A stretch of 64,000 nucleotides of DNA. It comes from JADJNW01 sp964523725 (lineage in GTDB: Bacteria > Bacteroidota > Bacteroidia > Chitinophagales > Saprospiraceae). The notes under the pieces were generated by a model. The model was not told the DNA's origin. It searched no databases and was given only the letters and a program-made list of their open reading frames with translations. Position numbers and translations under genes: made by a program. Positions 37,301-45,096 of the stretch are shown here, one piece after another; within the stretch, counting starts at the first letter, position 1; the number at the start of each line of letters is the position of its first letter. The stretch covers positions 1 to 64,000 of the forward strand of contig CAZGAU010000004.1 of assembly GCA_964523725.1 (NCBI GenBank), given 5' to 3'.

Positions 37301-37660
37301 ATGATGAAATCGTTACTCGTTTTGAAATCATCTCCGGAATATCAGAAGGTCACCGATGCCGAGTTTGAACAAAAGGTGTTGAAGGAAGGGTTGCCTGCGG
37401 TCGTCGTGTTCGCTGCCGAATGGATGGGCGGAGCAATGATGATTCACGCTATCATCGAGCGGCTTTCGCAGTTGTACGAAGAGGTTTGCTTTTTTCATAT
37501 GGATTTGGGCGAAAGCAAACTGGCCAGGGAATTTGTTGTCGATCACACTATTACCATTCTTTTTTTTAATGATGGAGAAATGGTAGATCATCAAATCGGA
37601 TTAACTTCAAAAGCTGACCTGAAGAAAAAAATAGAAACTTCTTTTTCACTTAATGCCTAG
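37301..37660 (+). CDS. Thioredoxin-fold protein lacking both active-site cysteines
   Basis: The 119-residue protein follows the thioredoxin pattern: VVVFAAEW, then the active-site position, IHAIIERLSQLYEEVCFFHM (canonical APILEELAxEY...VKVDVDE), and ITILFFNDGEMVDHQIG (canonical TLLLFKNGE...GA). The WCGPC site is WMGGA (41-45), so both redox cysteines are gone, and the cis-Pro before the TLxxF strand is also not evident. It cannot act as a disulfide reductase and is probably a binding or adaptor protein. It starts 116 bp after the PAS-sigma54 activator on the same strand. Confidence 0.8.
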   Translation: MMKSLLVLKSSPEYQKVTDAEFEQKVLKEGLPAVVVFAAEWMGGAMMIHAIIERLSQLYEEVCFFHMDLGESKLAREFVVDHTITILFFNDGEMVDHQIGLTSKADLKKKIETSFSLNA

Positions 37661-37836
37661 TTGAATGGCTGGCTTTTAAAATAAAAATCCAACTAATATA
37701 TACACCCAACTGAACATCGCAAATATTCGCCCGTTTTATTTATACAAATCATCTTAACACAAAACCTTACGTACTATCATAATATACTTACACTGATTCA
37801 TGCTTTTTGTTTGATAGAATAACTATAGCACAAGAA

Positions 37837-37873
37837 ATTACATTTTTTCAATAGTTATGCTATTGAATGTAAT
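37837..37873 (+). other. Bulged AT-rich stem-loop upstream of the DUF3185 gene
   Basis: ATTACATT (37837-37844) pairs with AATGTAAT (37866-37873), and CAATAG (37849-37854) with CTATTG (37860-37865). This gives 14 bp with a TTTT bulge and a TTATG loop. It lies 70 bp upstream of the small membrane protein gene and 180 bp after the thioredoxin-like gene. It could be a 5' leader structure or a weak terminator. Nothing else stands out in this 283-bp gap. Confidence 0.45.
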
Positions 37874-37942
37874 AATTGTACTCGTCACAATTTTTTTTAT
37901 GGGTCGGAGTAAGTTTTTTTTTAAAATCAAAAACCAACAATT

Positions 37943-38158
37943 ATGAAACGTACATTAGGTATTTTATTGATCGTGCTGGGTATCGCACTTGGCATTTATG
38001 GATTCACCAAAATGGAAGACAGCGGCGGCGATATTCAAATCGGCGATCTGGAAATCAGCGCGAAAGATCAAAGCAAACAAAACCAGGCTTACATCATGAT
38101 GGGCATTGGCGGCGTAGGCCTGATAGCCGGACTGGTGCTCGTGAGCAGCAAGAGATAA
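37943..38158 (+). CDS. DUF3185-like small membrane protein
   Basis: The 71-residue protein has two membrane helices (TLGILLIVLGIALGIYGF and MMGIGGVGLIAGLVLVSS) separated by an acidic hydrophilic loop of about 25 residues (MEDSGGDIQIGDLEISAKDQ), most likely a hairpin with the loop on one side. The layout matches DUF3185, a small-protein family of unknown function. A stem-loop terminator follows directly, so it is transcribed alone or with upstream leader elements. Confidence 0.8.
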   Translation: MKRTLGILLIVLGIALGIYGFTKMEDSGGDIQIGDLEISAKDQSKQNQAYIMMGIGGVGLIAGLVLVSSKR

Positions 38159-38170
38159 TGATAAAGCAAG

Positions 38171-38194
38171 AAAATACTGGGGTTTAGTATTTTT
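38171..38194 (+). terminator. Stem-loop terminator after the DUF3185 gene
   Basis: AAAATACT (38171-38178) pairs with AGTATTTT (38186-38193) around a GGGGTTT loop, and the T-run continues to 38194. It lies 13 bp after the stop codon. It is AT-rich, so efficiency is uncertain. Confidence 0.55.
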
Positions 38195-38196
38195 CT

Positions 38197-38276
38197 CTAC
38201 TACTGTCACGTGCATGTAAAGTGGAAGTATTCAACATGGTTCGTGGAAAAATTCCGCTTCACGCTGGCAGTAGTAG
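38197..38276. other. Long imperfect hairpin in the 490-bp gap before the MutS-like gene
   Basis: CTACTACTG (38197-38205) is perfectly complementary to CAGTAGTAG (38268-38276). Inside it, AAGTGGAA (38219-38226) pairs with TTCCGCTT (38252-38259) with one wobble. The whole would fold as an 80-nt rod with internal loops. It follows the terminator by 2 bp. The rest of the gap (38280-38600) is AT-rich, with a 70-codon open frame at 38434-38643 that lacks protein-like features. Confidence 0.5.
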
Positions 38277-38602
38277 CTTTACATCAGCACTAAATAATTT
38301 CAATTATTTTATAAAAATATTTTCAGTTTGTGCAATAAAATGCTATGTTTTTACATTTTTAAAAAAACTATCAACAAAAATAATTCGCTTTTTTTAAGTT
38401 GCGGATCTAACCTTCATCCATTCGAGTTTTTACATGCCTGCCAACAGGATTAAAATTTCAAAACTTTTTTCGAGAACACGTGATGTGTCCTATCGGGGCT
38501 CGTTCGACGGCGGCTGCCGGCATTTGTCTGGCGCTGCTGTCTTTTTTTTAAAAGCTTCTTTCTTTATAAGCTCTAAAGTATCTTCCCTGTCTTATGTTGC
38601 AT

Positions 38603-38610
38603 TATATTTG
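38603..38610 (+). promoter_or_regulatory. -7 box TATATTTG of the MutS-like gene
   Basis: TATATTTG fits TAnnTTTG exactly and lies 37 bp before the ATG, a normal leader length in this phylum. No TTTG is seen at the -33 position. Confidence 0.5.
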
Positions 38611-38647
38611 CCCAATCACATTTCCCGACTGTTGACGAATTAACATC

Positions 38648-40438
38648 ATGGATTTAAAGACATTTTATACCGAAAAAAAAGATTATTACAAACAGGTAAA
38701 TAAATTGCTCAATACCCGGATTTTCTGGCTGGGCTGGTCACGGTTGCTCATTTTCCTGGGATTCGGCGGCTGCATTTTTCTTTTTTTCAGAAATAATGAT
38801 CCATACGGCTGGCTGGTGCTGGGCTTCATTTTACTGGTTATTTTCCTGTTTTTGGTCAAAACACATATTCGCCTTTTTGACCGGCGCGAAGCGATCCGGC
38901 ATTTGATACAAATCAATGAGAATGAGCTGAATGTACTACAAAATCAGCCATCCTACCTGGATGACGGCGCCGCCTTTCACAACGATACCGGCTACCTGCC
39001 TGATCTGGATGTGTTTGGTCACCGCTCCTTATTTCATCTGCTCAACCGCACCGCCACCGCACTGGGCGAAAACCGCCTGGCAAGCCTGCTGCAAGCTCCA
39101 CTTTCCGACAGAAAAATCATTGAAAATCAACAAGTTGCCATCGCCGAACTGGCACAAACCCCCGATTTTCGGCAGCATTTTCTGGCACAAGGACTGCGTA
39201 CCCGCGTGCATCCGCCCGATTACAAGCGCCTGCTCGCCTGGATCGACAGTTCATCGGAGTTTTTAGGCTCCCGGTTTATTCGATTTGTGCGAATCGCCAT
39301 GCCGGCTCTTTTTCTTATCGCTTTGTTTGTGAGCATTTTCAGCAAAAACCTCAGTCCGTTTTTGTTTATGTTTTTTGCCAATTTTGGCGTGTCCGGTTGG
39401 TACGGACATCGTATTACAAAAATTCATGCTGCGATTTCCAAAAACGTAGAATCATTGGGCGCTTTCGCGGAATTGTTCAAGCTGGTAAATAGTGAGAAAT
39501 TTCAATCAAACCTGCTTAATCAAATCCATCAGGAAACTACCGAAGCCCACCGGCAATTATCAAAACTCGACACCATCGCCCGCTTTTTTGACCAGCGACT
39601 CAACGTGGTGGTCTATATCTTGCTCACCGGCAGTATTTTGTACGATATTCAGTGCGTTTTTTGGCTGGAAAAATGGAAACAACGCAATCAGCACCGCCTG
39701 CGTCAATGGCTAAACGGTATTGGTGAGCTGGAAATGCTGAACTCTCTGGCAACTTTCCGATTCAATCATCCCGAGTACGCAATGCCGACGGTCAGTGATG
39801 GTGCGCCATTCATCGAAGCTACCGACCTCGCGCATCCGCTTATCCCTGCGCATGAGCGTGTCAGCAATGACTTTAAAATTGGAAAAGACAAACGATTATA
39901 CATTGTAACAGGCTCGAATATGTCAGGAAAAAGTACCTTCCTGCGCACCGTAGGTGTAAATGTGCTCCTGGCGCGTTGCGGCGCGCCGGTATGTGCCGGC
40001 AGCTTTTCATGCAGCCCAATGGCGATTTACTCTTCCCTGCGGCAGTCGGATTCCCTGCAGGATCATGTATCCACTTTTTACGCCGAATTGCGCAAACTGC
40101 AAGGCATCCTGGAAGGTTTGGAGGAAGACGCCCATGCGCTGGTTTTACTGGATGAGGTCTTGCGCGGTACCAATTCTGATGACAAATTGTACGGGAGTCA
40201 GCAACTGGTGAAACGTTTGATCGATCTGGGCGCGGTGGGTTTGCTGGCCACGCATGACATCGAACTGGCAAAAATGGAAGCGGAATATCCACAAACATTG
40301 GGTAATCTGTGTTTTGAAAGTACGATCACCGGCGGCGATTTGTTGTTTGATTATAAGATTCGGGAAGGGGTGGCACAGAATCGAAATGCGACTTTTTTGA
40401 TGCAGAAAATGGGAATTATTGGGAGAGTGAGTGACTGA
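38648..40438 (+). CDS. Membrane-anchored MutS-like ATPase
   Basis: The 596-residue protein has the MutS lever/clamp and ATPase domains without the N-terminal mismatch-recognition domain. Walker A is GSNMSGKST (about residue 420) and Walker B is VLLDEVLRGTNSDD (about 500), followed by ATHDIELA, the MutS D-loop/His switch region. Unusually, it carries two membrane hairpins: about 28-75 (LLIFLGFGGCIFLFF and WLVLGFILLVIFLFLV) and about 213-255 (IAMPALFLIALFVSIF and LFMFFANFGVSGWYG). It is thus a membrane protein, not a classic repair MutS. Such MutS-related proteins are frequent in Bacteroidota with unknown function. Confidence 0.88.
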   Translation: MDLKTFYTEKKDYYKQVNKLLNTRIFWLGWSRLLIFLGFGGCIFLFFRNNDPYGWLVLGFILLVIFLFLVKTHIRLFDRREAIRHLIQINENELNVLQNQPSYLDDGAAFHNDTGYLPDLDVFGHRSLFHLLNRTATALGENRLASLLQAPLSDRKIIENQQVAIAELAQTPDFRQHFLAQGLRTRVHPPDYKRLLAWIDSSSEFLGSRFIRFVRIAMPALFLIALFVSIFSKNLSPFLFMFFANFGVSGWYGHRITKIHAAISKNVESLGAFAELFKLVNSEKFQSNLLNQIHQETTEAHRQLSKLDTIARFFDQRLNVVVYILLTGSILYDIQCVFWLEKWKQRNQHRLRQWLNGIGELEMLNSLATFRFNHPEYAMPTVSDGAPFIEATDLAHPLIPAHERVSNDFKIGKDKRLYIVTGSNMSGKSTFLRTVGVNVLLARCGAPVCAGSFSCSPMAIYSSLRQSDSLQDHVSTFYAELRKLQGILEGLEEDAHALVLLDEVLRGTNSDDKLYGSQQLVKRLIDLGAVGLLATHDIELAKMEAEYPQTLGNLCFESTITGGDLLFDYKIREGVAQNRNATFLMQKMGIIGRVSD

Positions 40439-40460
40439 GTGACAGGGAGAGCAGAAGCCC
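40426..40460. repeat. GTGAGTGACTGAGTGAC repeat at the end of the MutS-like gene
   Basis: GAGAGTGAGTGACTGAGTGA then CAGGGAGAGCAG. The last codons of the gene and its stop (TGA) are made of GAGTGAC-type words, so the repeat extends into the coding end. Confidence 0.45.
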
Positions 40461-40496
40461 ATGAGACATCGTATTCAAACTAAAAACCAATAATCT

Positions 40497-40862
40497 ATGA
40501 ATATTAATAAAGTGAATTTGACAGATAAATTCGATTTGTTTTCCGACTATTGGAATCCCAGGATTGCGGGCGAATTGAACGGACAGCATGTCAAACTGGT
40601 CAAGATTCAAGGAGAATTTGTCTGGCACAAGCACGACCACGAAGACGAGCTGTTTCTGGTGGTAGCGGGTGTGTTTATGATGGAATTCCGCGATAAAAAC
40701 ATTCCTTTGAAAGCCGGAGAATTTCTAATTGTGCCGCGTGGCGTGGAGCATCGTCCGGTGGCGGAGCAAGAGTGCCATATCTTGCTTTTCGAACCAGTCA
40801 GCACCCTTAATACCGGCAATCAGCATAGCGAACGTACCCGAGAGCATTTGGAGAAGATATAA
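40497..40862 (+). CDS. Cupin domain protein
   Basis: This is a single-domain cupin of 121 residues. Metal-ligand motif 1 is WHKHDHEDELFLVVAG with three His and a Glu; motif 2 is AGEFLIVPRGVEHRPVA with the fourth His. Such small cupins bind a metal and act as isomerases, dioxygenases or sensors; the substrate cannot be told. It stands alone between two word-like repeat patches. Confidence 0.88.
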   Translation: MNINKVNLTDKFDLFSDYWNPRIAGELNGQHVKLVKIQGEFVWHKHDHEDELFLVVAGVFMMEFRDKNIPLKAGEFLIVPRGVEHRPVAEQECHILLFEPVSTLNTGNQHSERTREHLEKI

Positions 40863-40863
40863 A

Positions 40864-40905
40864 ATTGGAAGTGGGAAATCGGAAGTGGGAATTTCGAATA
40901 ATTCA
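40864..40905. repeat. GGAAGTGGGAA word-like repeat
   Basis: TTGGAAGTGGGAAATCGGAA continues as GTGGGAATTTCGAATAATTC just after the cupin stop codon: tandem degenerate copies of (T)GGAAGTGGGAA, related to the patch at 10940-10968. Confidence 0.45.
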
Positions 40906-41012
40906 TAACCAAATTGCTAAAAACCTTTTGATTCAGCATCTTTAAATTTAAAGTAATCTTAAGGTTGCGCAAAGCGTCTGGAACAAGACAATCCGCAGCG
41001 CCGTTCCGGGTG

Positions 41013-41020
41013 TATTTTTG
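41013..41020 (+). promoter_or_regulatory. Candidate -7 box TATTTTTG
   Basis: TATTTTTG matches TAnnTTTG and lies 24 bp before the DUF2141 start codon, a good leader distance; no -33 box is evident. Confidence 0.4.
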
Positions 41021-41044
41021 AAGTGAAAACAATCTTTTTTTGAG

Positions 41045-41494
41045 ATGAAAACACTTCAGAAATTTGGTGCAATGGCCATGCTGTGGCTGGCGTTTTCCAG
41101 CTTTTTTCCTGCGGAGAATCAAGGTAAACTTGTGCTCGAAATCGGCAATATTGAAAAAGCCAAGGGTAAAATCTGGGTGGGTGTGTACGACAAACCCGAA
41201 CATTATTTTGTAAAAGAAAAAGCGATCGTAAAAGCAGTACCTGTATCCCGAACTGGCAAAGCAGCCCTGGAAATCAACCGATTACAATACGGCACTTACG
41301 CTATAGCGATGTTTCATGATCTGAATGGCAATGGCAAGCTCGACCAAAACGCCCTTGGCGTACCCACCGAACCTTATGCTTTCTCAAAATTGCCAAAATC
41401 GAAATGGCGACTGCCGAAATTTGAGGAAGTGAAATTTACTTTTCATCGGAACAATCAAGTGGTACACGCACAGCTGAAGCGCTGGTGGGAATGA
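41045..41494 (+). CDS. DUF2141 domain-containing exported protein
   Basis: The 149-residue protein has a signal-like N-terminus (about residues 1-21, AMAMLWLAFSSFFPAE). The DUF2141 domain follows, with KGKIWVGVYDKPEHYF near the start and the conserved YAIAMFHDLNGNGKLDQNALG in the middle, then a GVPTEPYAFS block. DUF2141 proteins are small periplasmic or secreted proteins of unknown function. It is the first of two plus-strand genes, with the LytTR regulator 77 bp downstream. Confidence 0.88.
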   Translation: MKTLQKFGAMAMLWLAFSSFFPAENQGKLVLEIGNIEKAKGKIWVGVYDKPEHYFVKEKAIVKAVPVSRTGKAALEINRLQYGTYAIAMFHDLNGNGKLDQNALGVPTEPYAFSKLPKSKWRLPKFEEVKFTFHRNNQVVHAQLKRWWE

Positions 41495-41499
41495 ATTGC

Positions 41500-41541
41500 C
41501 GGTTTTGGGTTTCTGGTTAGGAGGTTTGGGGTTTGCAGGTT
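41500..41541. repeat. GGTTTGGGGTTT word-like repeat
   Basis: GGTTTTGGGTTTCTGGTTAG followed by GAGGTTTGGGGTTTGCAGGTT fills the space between the DUF2141 and LytTR genes with degenerate GGTTTGG words. Confidence 0.45.
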
Positions 41542-41571
41542 AAATTTGTATTTGATTTCAAGCAAAAGCCA

Positions 41572-42330
41572 ATGAACATACTTGTCATCGAAGATGAGCA
41601 ACCCGCCGCTAAGCGTCTGGCGAACCTGATCGCCGATTTTCGTCCGCAGGCGCACATTCTCAGCATGATCGACAGCGTGGAAGGCGCTGTGAAATGGCTT
41701 CGCGCGAATGCTCCTCCTGATTTGATGTTTCTCGATATTCAGCTCGCAGATGGATTGAGTTTCGATATTTTCAATCAGGTACCCGTACAATCTCCGGTCA
41801 TTTTTACCACCGCTTACGACCAGTACACGCTTAAAGCATTCAAAATGAACAGTGTAGATTATTTGCTAAAACCGATTGACCCGGAGGAGCTGGCGCAGGC
41901 TTTGAGTAAATTTGACCTGCTTTTCGGTAAAAAAATAAGCTACGATCTGCAATCCATTCAACAGCTGATTCAATCCATGACGCAGCCAACGTACAAAGAG
42001 CGTTTCCTGGTGCGCGTTGGGCAGCAGATGATTTATATTTCCGTTTCTGATATTCAGTATTTTTATTCGGAAGACGGGCTGGCTTACGCCAAAACTACTG
42101 ATAATAAAAGGCATTTGGTCGATTACACGCTGGAACAACTCGACGAATCGCTCGACCCCAAGTACTTTTTCCGCATCAACCGCAAGGTCATCACGCATGT
42201 CAACGCTATCCAAAAAATTGCCCCTTATTTCAACAGCCGCCTGAAACTGGAAATTAAACCCAAAGCAGATTTTGACGTCATAGTCAGCAGAGAAAGGGTG
42301 AATGATTTTAAAAAATGGCTGGATCGTTAA
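41572..42330 (+). CDS. LytTR-family response regulator without adjacent kinase
   Basis: ATG 41572 gives MNILVIEDEQPAAKRL, the normal receiver start; the frame from TTG 41533 runs through a repeat patch and is unlikely. The receiver domain (1-120) has the acidic pocket EDE, phospho-acceptor Asp in LMFLDIQLADG, and Lys in LLKPIDP. The LytTR DNA-binding domain covers about 145-252 (FLVRVGQQMIYISVSDIQYF, FFRINRKVITHVNAI). Such regulators normally pair with a LytS/YehU-type histidine kinase, which is not encoded on either side here. Confidence 0.93.
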   Translation: MNILVIEDEQPAAKRLANLIADFRPQAHILSMIDSVEGAVKWLRANAPPDLMFLDIQLADGLSFDIFNQVPVQSPVIFTTAYDQYTLKAFKMNSVDYLLKPIDPEELAQALSKFDLLFGKKISYDLQSIQQLIQSMTQPTYKERFLVRVGQQMIYISVSDIQYFYSEDGLAYAKTTDNKRHLVDYTLEQLDESLDPKYFFRINRKVITHVNAIQKIAPYFNSRLKLEIKPKADFDVIVSRERVNDFKKWLDR

Positions 42331-42418
42331 CTACTGATAGCCAGGTAAATACAAAATAAACTACTGTTAATCCATAGATTTTTTCTAAAAAGTACTGGAA
42401 CGGTAAACCAAATTACTC

Positions 42419-42426
42419 TAGTTTTG
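42419..42426 (+). promoter_or_regulatory. -7 box TAGTTTTG of the 41-codon ORF
   Basis: TAGTTTTG fits TAnnTTTG and lies 61 bp before the small ORF start; it supports that the ORF is a separate transcript. Confidence 0.4.
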
Positions 42427-42487
42427 CGTACTGAAAAAAGGAAGGAAAAATTTTAATCCCATTTACTCGATTAAAAACACGCACCCT

Positions 42488-42613
42488 ATGAATGTAAAGA
42501 GTCCCAAGAACTACGATGTAGTAATTGCTTTTGTAGTATTTCTGTTTTGTATATTCTATGCCTTGTTTTCAAATGTTGCGAAAATAGCGCCTACGGTGGT
42601 AAGTCTCCATTAA
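42488..42613 (+). CDS. 41-residue single-pass membrane peptide
   Basis: ATG 42488 to TAA 42611 encodes 41 residues: a polar start (MNVKSPKNYD), one membrane helix (VVIAFVVFLFCIFYALF) and a short tail ending VVSLH. A -7 box precedes it and a perfect hairpin follows, so it has the layout of a real small gene. I recognise no family. Membrane peptides of this size often modulate transporters or kinases, but nothing ties this one to a partner. Confidence 0.55.
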   Translation: MNVKSPKNYDVVIAFVVFLFCIFYALFSNVAKIAPTVVSLH

Positions 42614-42653
42614 AGTTTCCGGAAACGCGCAACAATCAAAGGTTTATTAATTT

Positions 42654-42687
42654 AGGCTCATTGGACGGCAATTCTTCCAATGAGCCT
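42654..42687. terminator. Perfect 12-bp stem-loop between convergent genes
   Basis: AGGCTCATTGGA (42654-42665) and TCCAATGAGCCT (42676-42687) pair without mismatch around a 10-nt loop. It separates the 41-codon ORF from the end of the M56 peptidase gene. No long T-run follows in either direction. A 12-bp palindrome GTTTCCGGAAAC lies just before it at 42615-42626. Confidence 0.6.
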
Positions 42688-42694
42688 CAAATCG

Positions 42695-44635
42695 TTATTC
42701 TTCTCTGTCTCTGTGCGCACCGTTTCCTACGGTAAACTGGCAATCACTGCAAAGCTCCTCACCCATTATTTCCCGAAAAATTTTCCGGTATTTGTCGGCA
42801 ACGGCAGCAGACATTGTTTTACCGTTGACTTCCATCGTTTTGCCGCTAAGATTCAGGCGATAATGCGCTGATTCCTTGATGTAGCCATCTTTTACCAGCT
42901 CCTGTTCTATACTGGTTTTCAGCTTTTTATGCTTAGCTTCCATAAGCTCTAGCTCCACTTTCAGCTTTTTGAGTTCTTCCTGATGTCTTACCATTTCGCG
43001 CTTATGGTCCGCCAATACGGTTTCATGTTCTTCCCTGATTTTATGTTCCATTTGCCGCAATCTTTCGGCTTCTGCCTTTAGCATTTTCTCGTTCATCTCG
43101 AGTTCCTGACGCCAGTTTTCGCCGAGTTCGCTCGCCAATGCCTCGTGCCGTGCCTGTAATTCTACCATATGAGCTTCGATTTCGCGTTGCGCGGCTTCCA
43201 CCTCATGAGGCTCATGATAAAAATAACCTCCATCCGGAGCCGGTGGTGCAGGCGGAGCGCTAATTTTTCCCGGGGCTGGTGGCGCGGGTGGCGCCGGCGG
43301 TGCACCTATACTCTTGGGAGCGCGGGGAGTCGGTGGCGGCGGAGGGGGCGGTGGCACGTTTTCCATGATTTCCTCTACCAGGGGTTGATATTTCTTATAA
43401 TCAGATTCTGGAATTTCCTTACCATCGATACGCAGGTACTCGATTTTGCCATCTTTTACAGTCGTTTTTACATCCTGACCTTTGTGGCGGCCAGTAAAAT
43501 TTAATCTGCCTTTGGGCAATGTATCCAGGGCGGGCAAGTTTGCTGCTTCAAGCATTGATATTTCTGAACTTGCTTCCGGGTAAAAGTCATCTTTCTCAGG
43601 TTGGGTGGCGCTGATCGACAGCCCAAGTATCACTGCCAGTATGAGGCAGGTAGCTGTGAATTTCTCCATCATGTCAGATTTATTTTGTGGGTGATTTAAA
43701 ATGCGTTTTACTCGGTTCAAAAGCTGGTGTTTCTTCTTGCCAAAAGCCATGGCAAAATTGGGCGCGGATTGATTCATCTCTTGAATGGCCACCAATGCTT
43801 TGGCGTATTCCAGGGAATTGCCACAAAGCCTTACGGCAGTATCGTCGCAACAATTTTCACGCTCATTACGAATATTGGCGGAAATCCACCAGACCGCAGG
43901 ATTAAAGTATAACAGAGCCTCTATGACCGATTGTACTACGTTTAAAAAATAGTCGTTACGGGCGATGTGCGCCAGCTCATGTGCCAGAATAGCTTCCACT
44001 TGTTCCACCGTGAGCCCGTTGACGGCGCCTACCGGCATCAAAATGATCGGCTTGAAATGGCCTACTACTACAGGTACCCGTACCAGCGCAGATTCCATTA
44101 GTGTTACCGCTCGTTTAATCGGGAGTTTTTCGGATAAAAATTCCAGCATGTCTTCCCAGTGCGTTTCCACCTGATAAATATGAGCGGTTTTCAAATGTTG
44201 CAGGTAAGCCAGCCCACCTAGCAACCGCAGCAGAAAAAACGCGACCCCGAATAACCATAACGACACGATAAGCGGCATATGCTCATTGAAATAACTGGTA
44301 AAGCGCTGAAGCAGCGGTGGTTCTGTGGCAATTGCAGGTGACGCGGACATAAGGTCGGCGGTGGCTTGTATCTTTGTCAGCAGGGTGATTTCCTGCGTAT
44401 TTTCAAGTCGGGCGAATTGATACAAGTCGATAAAAGTGATCACCGCCAGTGTCAGCACCAATATCAGGGCGGTATAAGCCAGCTGGTAACGTACTTTTGC
44501 CGGTTGCTTTTGCAACACCAGCATCAGTCCGGCCATGACCAGCGCAATGCCTATGCCTTGCCAGAGCGAGTGAACCACCGTCCAGCCCAGCGCATAAACC
44601 AGTTCTTCCGATATAATGAGGTTGATGAAATCCAT
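42695..44635 (-). CDS. M56 (BlaR1-type) metallopeptidase sensor with poly-Pro and coiled-coil tail
   Basis: The protein is 646 residues. N-terminal membrane helices (about 15-40, 50-72, 120-145) flank the M56 zinc-peptidase domain, with HELAH at 219-223 (H219, E220, H223) followed by ARNDYF. Another membrane helix at about 325-345 ends the sensor core. BlaR1-type peptidases sense an envelope signal and inactivate a BlaI repressor by proteolysis. Here the usual penicillin-binding sensor domain is absent. Instead there is a Pro-rich stretch (PPPPPPP, then PPAPPAPPAPG repeats, about 425-470) and a charged coiled coil (about 480-600). The blaI-like gene lies 43 bp upstream on the same strand. Confidence 0.9.
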   Translation of the reverse strand: MDFINLIISEELVYALGWTVVHSLWQGIGIALVMAGLMLVLQKQPAKVRYQLAYTALILVLTLAVITFIDLYQFARLENTQEITLLTKIQATADLMSASPAIATEPPLLQRFTSYFNEHMPLIVSLWLFGVAFFLLRLLGGLAYLQHLKTAHIYQVETHWEDMLEFLSEKLPIKRAVTLMESALVRVPVVVGHFKPIILMPVGAVNGLTVEQVEAILAHELAHIARNDYFLNVVQSVIEALLYFNPAVWWISANIRNERENCCDDTAVRLCGNSLEYAKALVAIQEMNQSAPNFAMAFGKKKHQLLNRVKRILNHPQNKSDMMEKFTATCLILAVILGLSISATQPEKDDFYPEASSEISMLEAANLPALDTLPKGRLNFTGRHKGQDVKTTVKDGKIEYLRIDGKEIPESDYKKYQPLVEEIMENVPPPPPPPPTPRAPKSIGAPPAPPAPPAPGKISAPPAPPAPDGGYFYHEPHEVEAAQREIEAHMVELQARHEALASELGENWRQELEMNEKMLKAEAERLRQMEHKIREEHETVLADHKREMVRHQEELKKLKVELELMEAKHKKLKTSIEQELVKDGYIKESAHYRLNLSGKTMEVNGKTMSAAVADKYRKIFREIMGEELCSDCQFTVGNGAHRDREE

Positions 44636-44639
44636 AATG

Positions 44640-44680
44640 TCAGGTGTTATGGTGCGATGGTGTTATAGTGTGATGGCACT
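44640..44680. repeat. GGTGTTATGGTGCGATGG word-like repeat
   Basis: AGGTGTTATGGTGCGATGGT followed by GTTATAGTGTGATGGC: degenerate copies of a (GT)GTTATGGTG word that fill the short gap between blaI-like and M56 genes of one operon. Confidence 0.5.
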
Positions 44681-45077
44681 ATTTTTCCTTTTCCAGTTTT
44701 TTAATCAAAGCTTTAATTTCTTCAAGTTCTTCAGGGGATGTTTGGTGATTGCCCAGGGCTTGCATGACCAGTTTCATTGCCGAGCCCCGGAAGGTAGCAT
44801 CCACGAATTTTTGCAGCAATTGTTGCTGGGTATCTTCTTCTTTGACAGCATGGGCATAGATGTGCGTCCGCGTACTTGTGTCGCGGGTAGCCAGGCCTTT
44901 ATCTGCCATAATCTGCATCAACTTTAGCGTGGTGGTATAACCAACTTCCTCACGATCAGCCGCTTGACGGGCTTCTTTCAACTGTTCATGTACCTGACGC
45001 ACCGAGGAAGGTCCATTTTTCCACAGGATTTGCAATATCTCGAGTTCTGCCTCTGTCGGTTTGGGTATTTGACTCAT
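44679..45077 (-). CDS. BlaI/MecI/CopY-family transcriptional repressor
   Basis: This is a 132-residue winged-helix repressor. It starts MSQIPKPTEAELEILQILWK, the typical BlaI opening (TxAELxVLxxLW), then GPSSVRQVHEQL and VGYTTTLKLMQIMADKGLA (recognition helix and wing). A C-terminal dimerisation region (residues 85-132) holds the proteolytic switch in known BlaI proteins. It is the first gene of an operon with the M56 sensor peptidase. Three copies of a 16-bp palindrome lie 20-93 bp upstream and are probably its own binding sites, giving autoregulation. Confidence 0.95.
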   Translation of the reverse strand: MSQIPKPTEAELEILQILWKNGPSSVRQVHEQLKEARQAADREEVGYTTTLKLMQIMADKGLATRDTSTRTHIYAHAVKEEDTQQQLLQKFVDATFRGSAMKLVMQALGNHQTSPEELEEIKALIKKLEKEK

Positions 45078-45096
45078 TTTCGCTGCTTTAAACTTC

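Noticed and set aside
38434..38643. 70-codon open frame in the gap before the MutS-like gene
   Set aside because: It overlaps the -7 box of the next gene, lacks recognisable composition and has no upstream signal.
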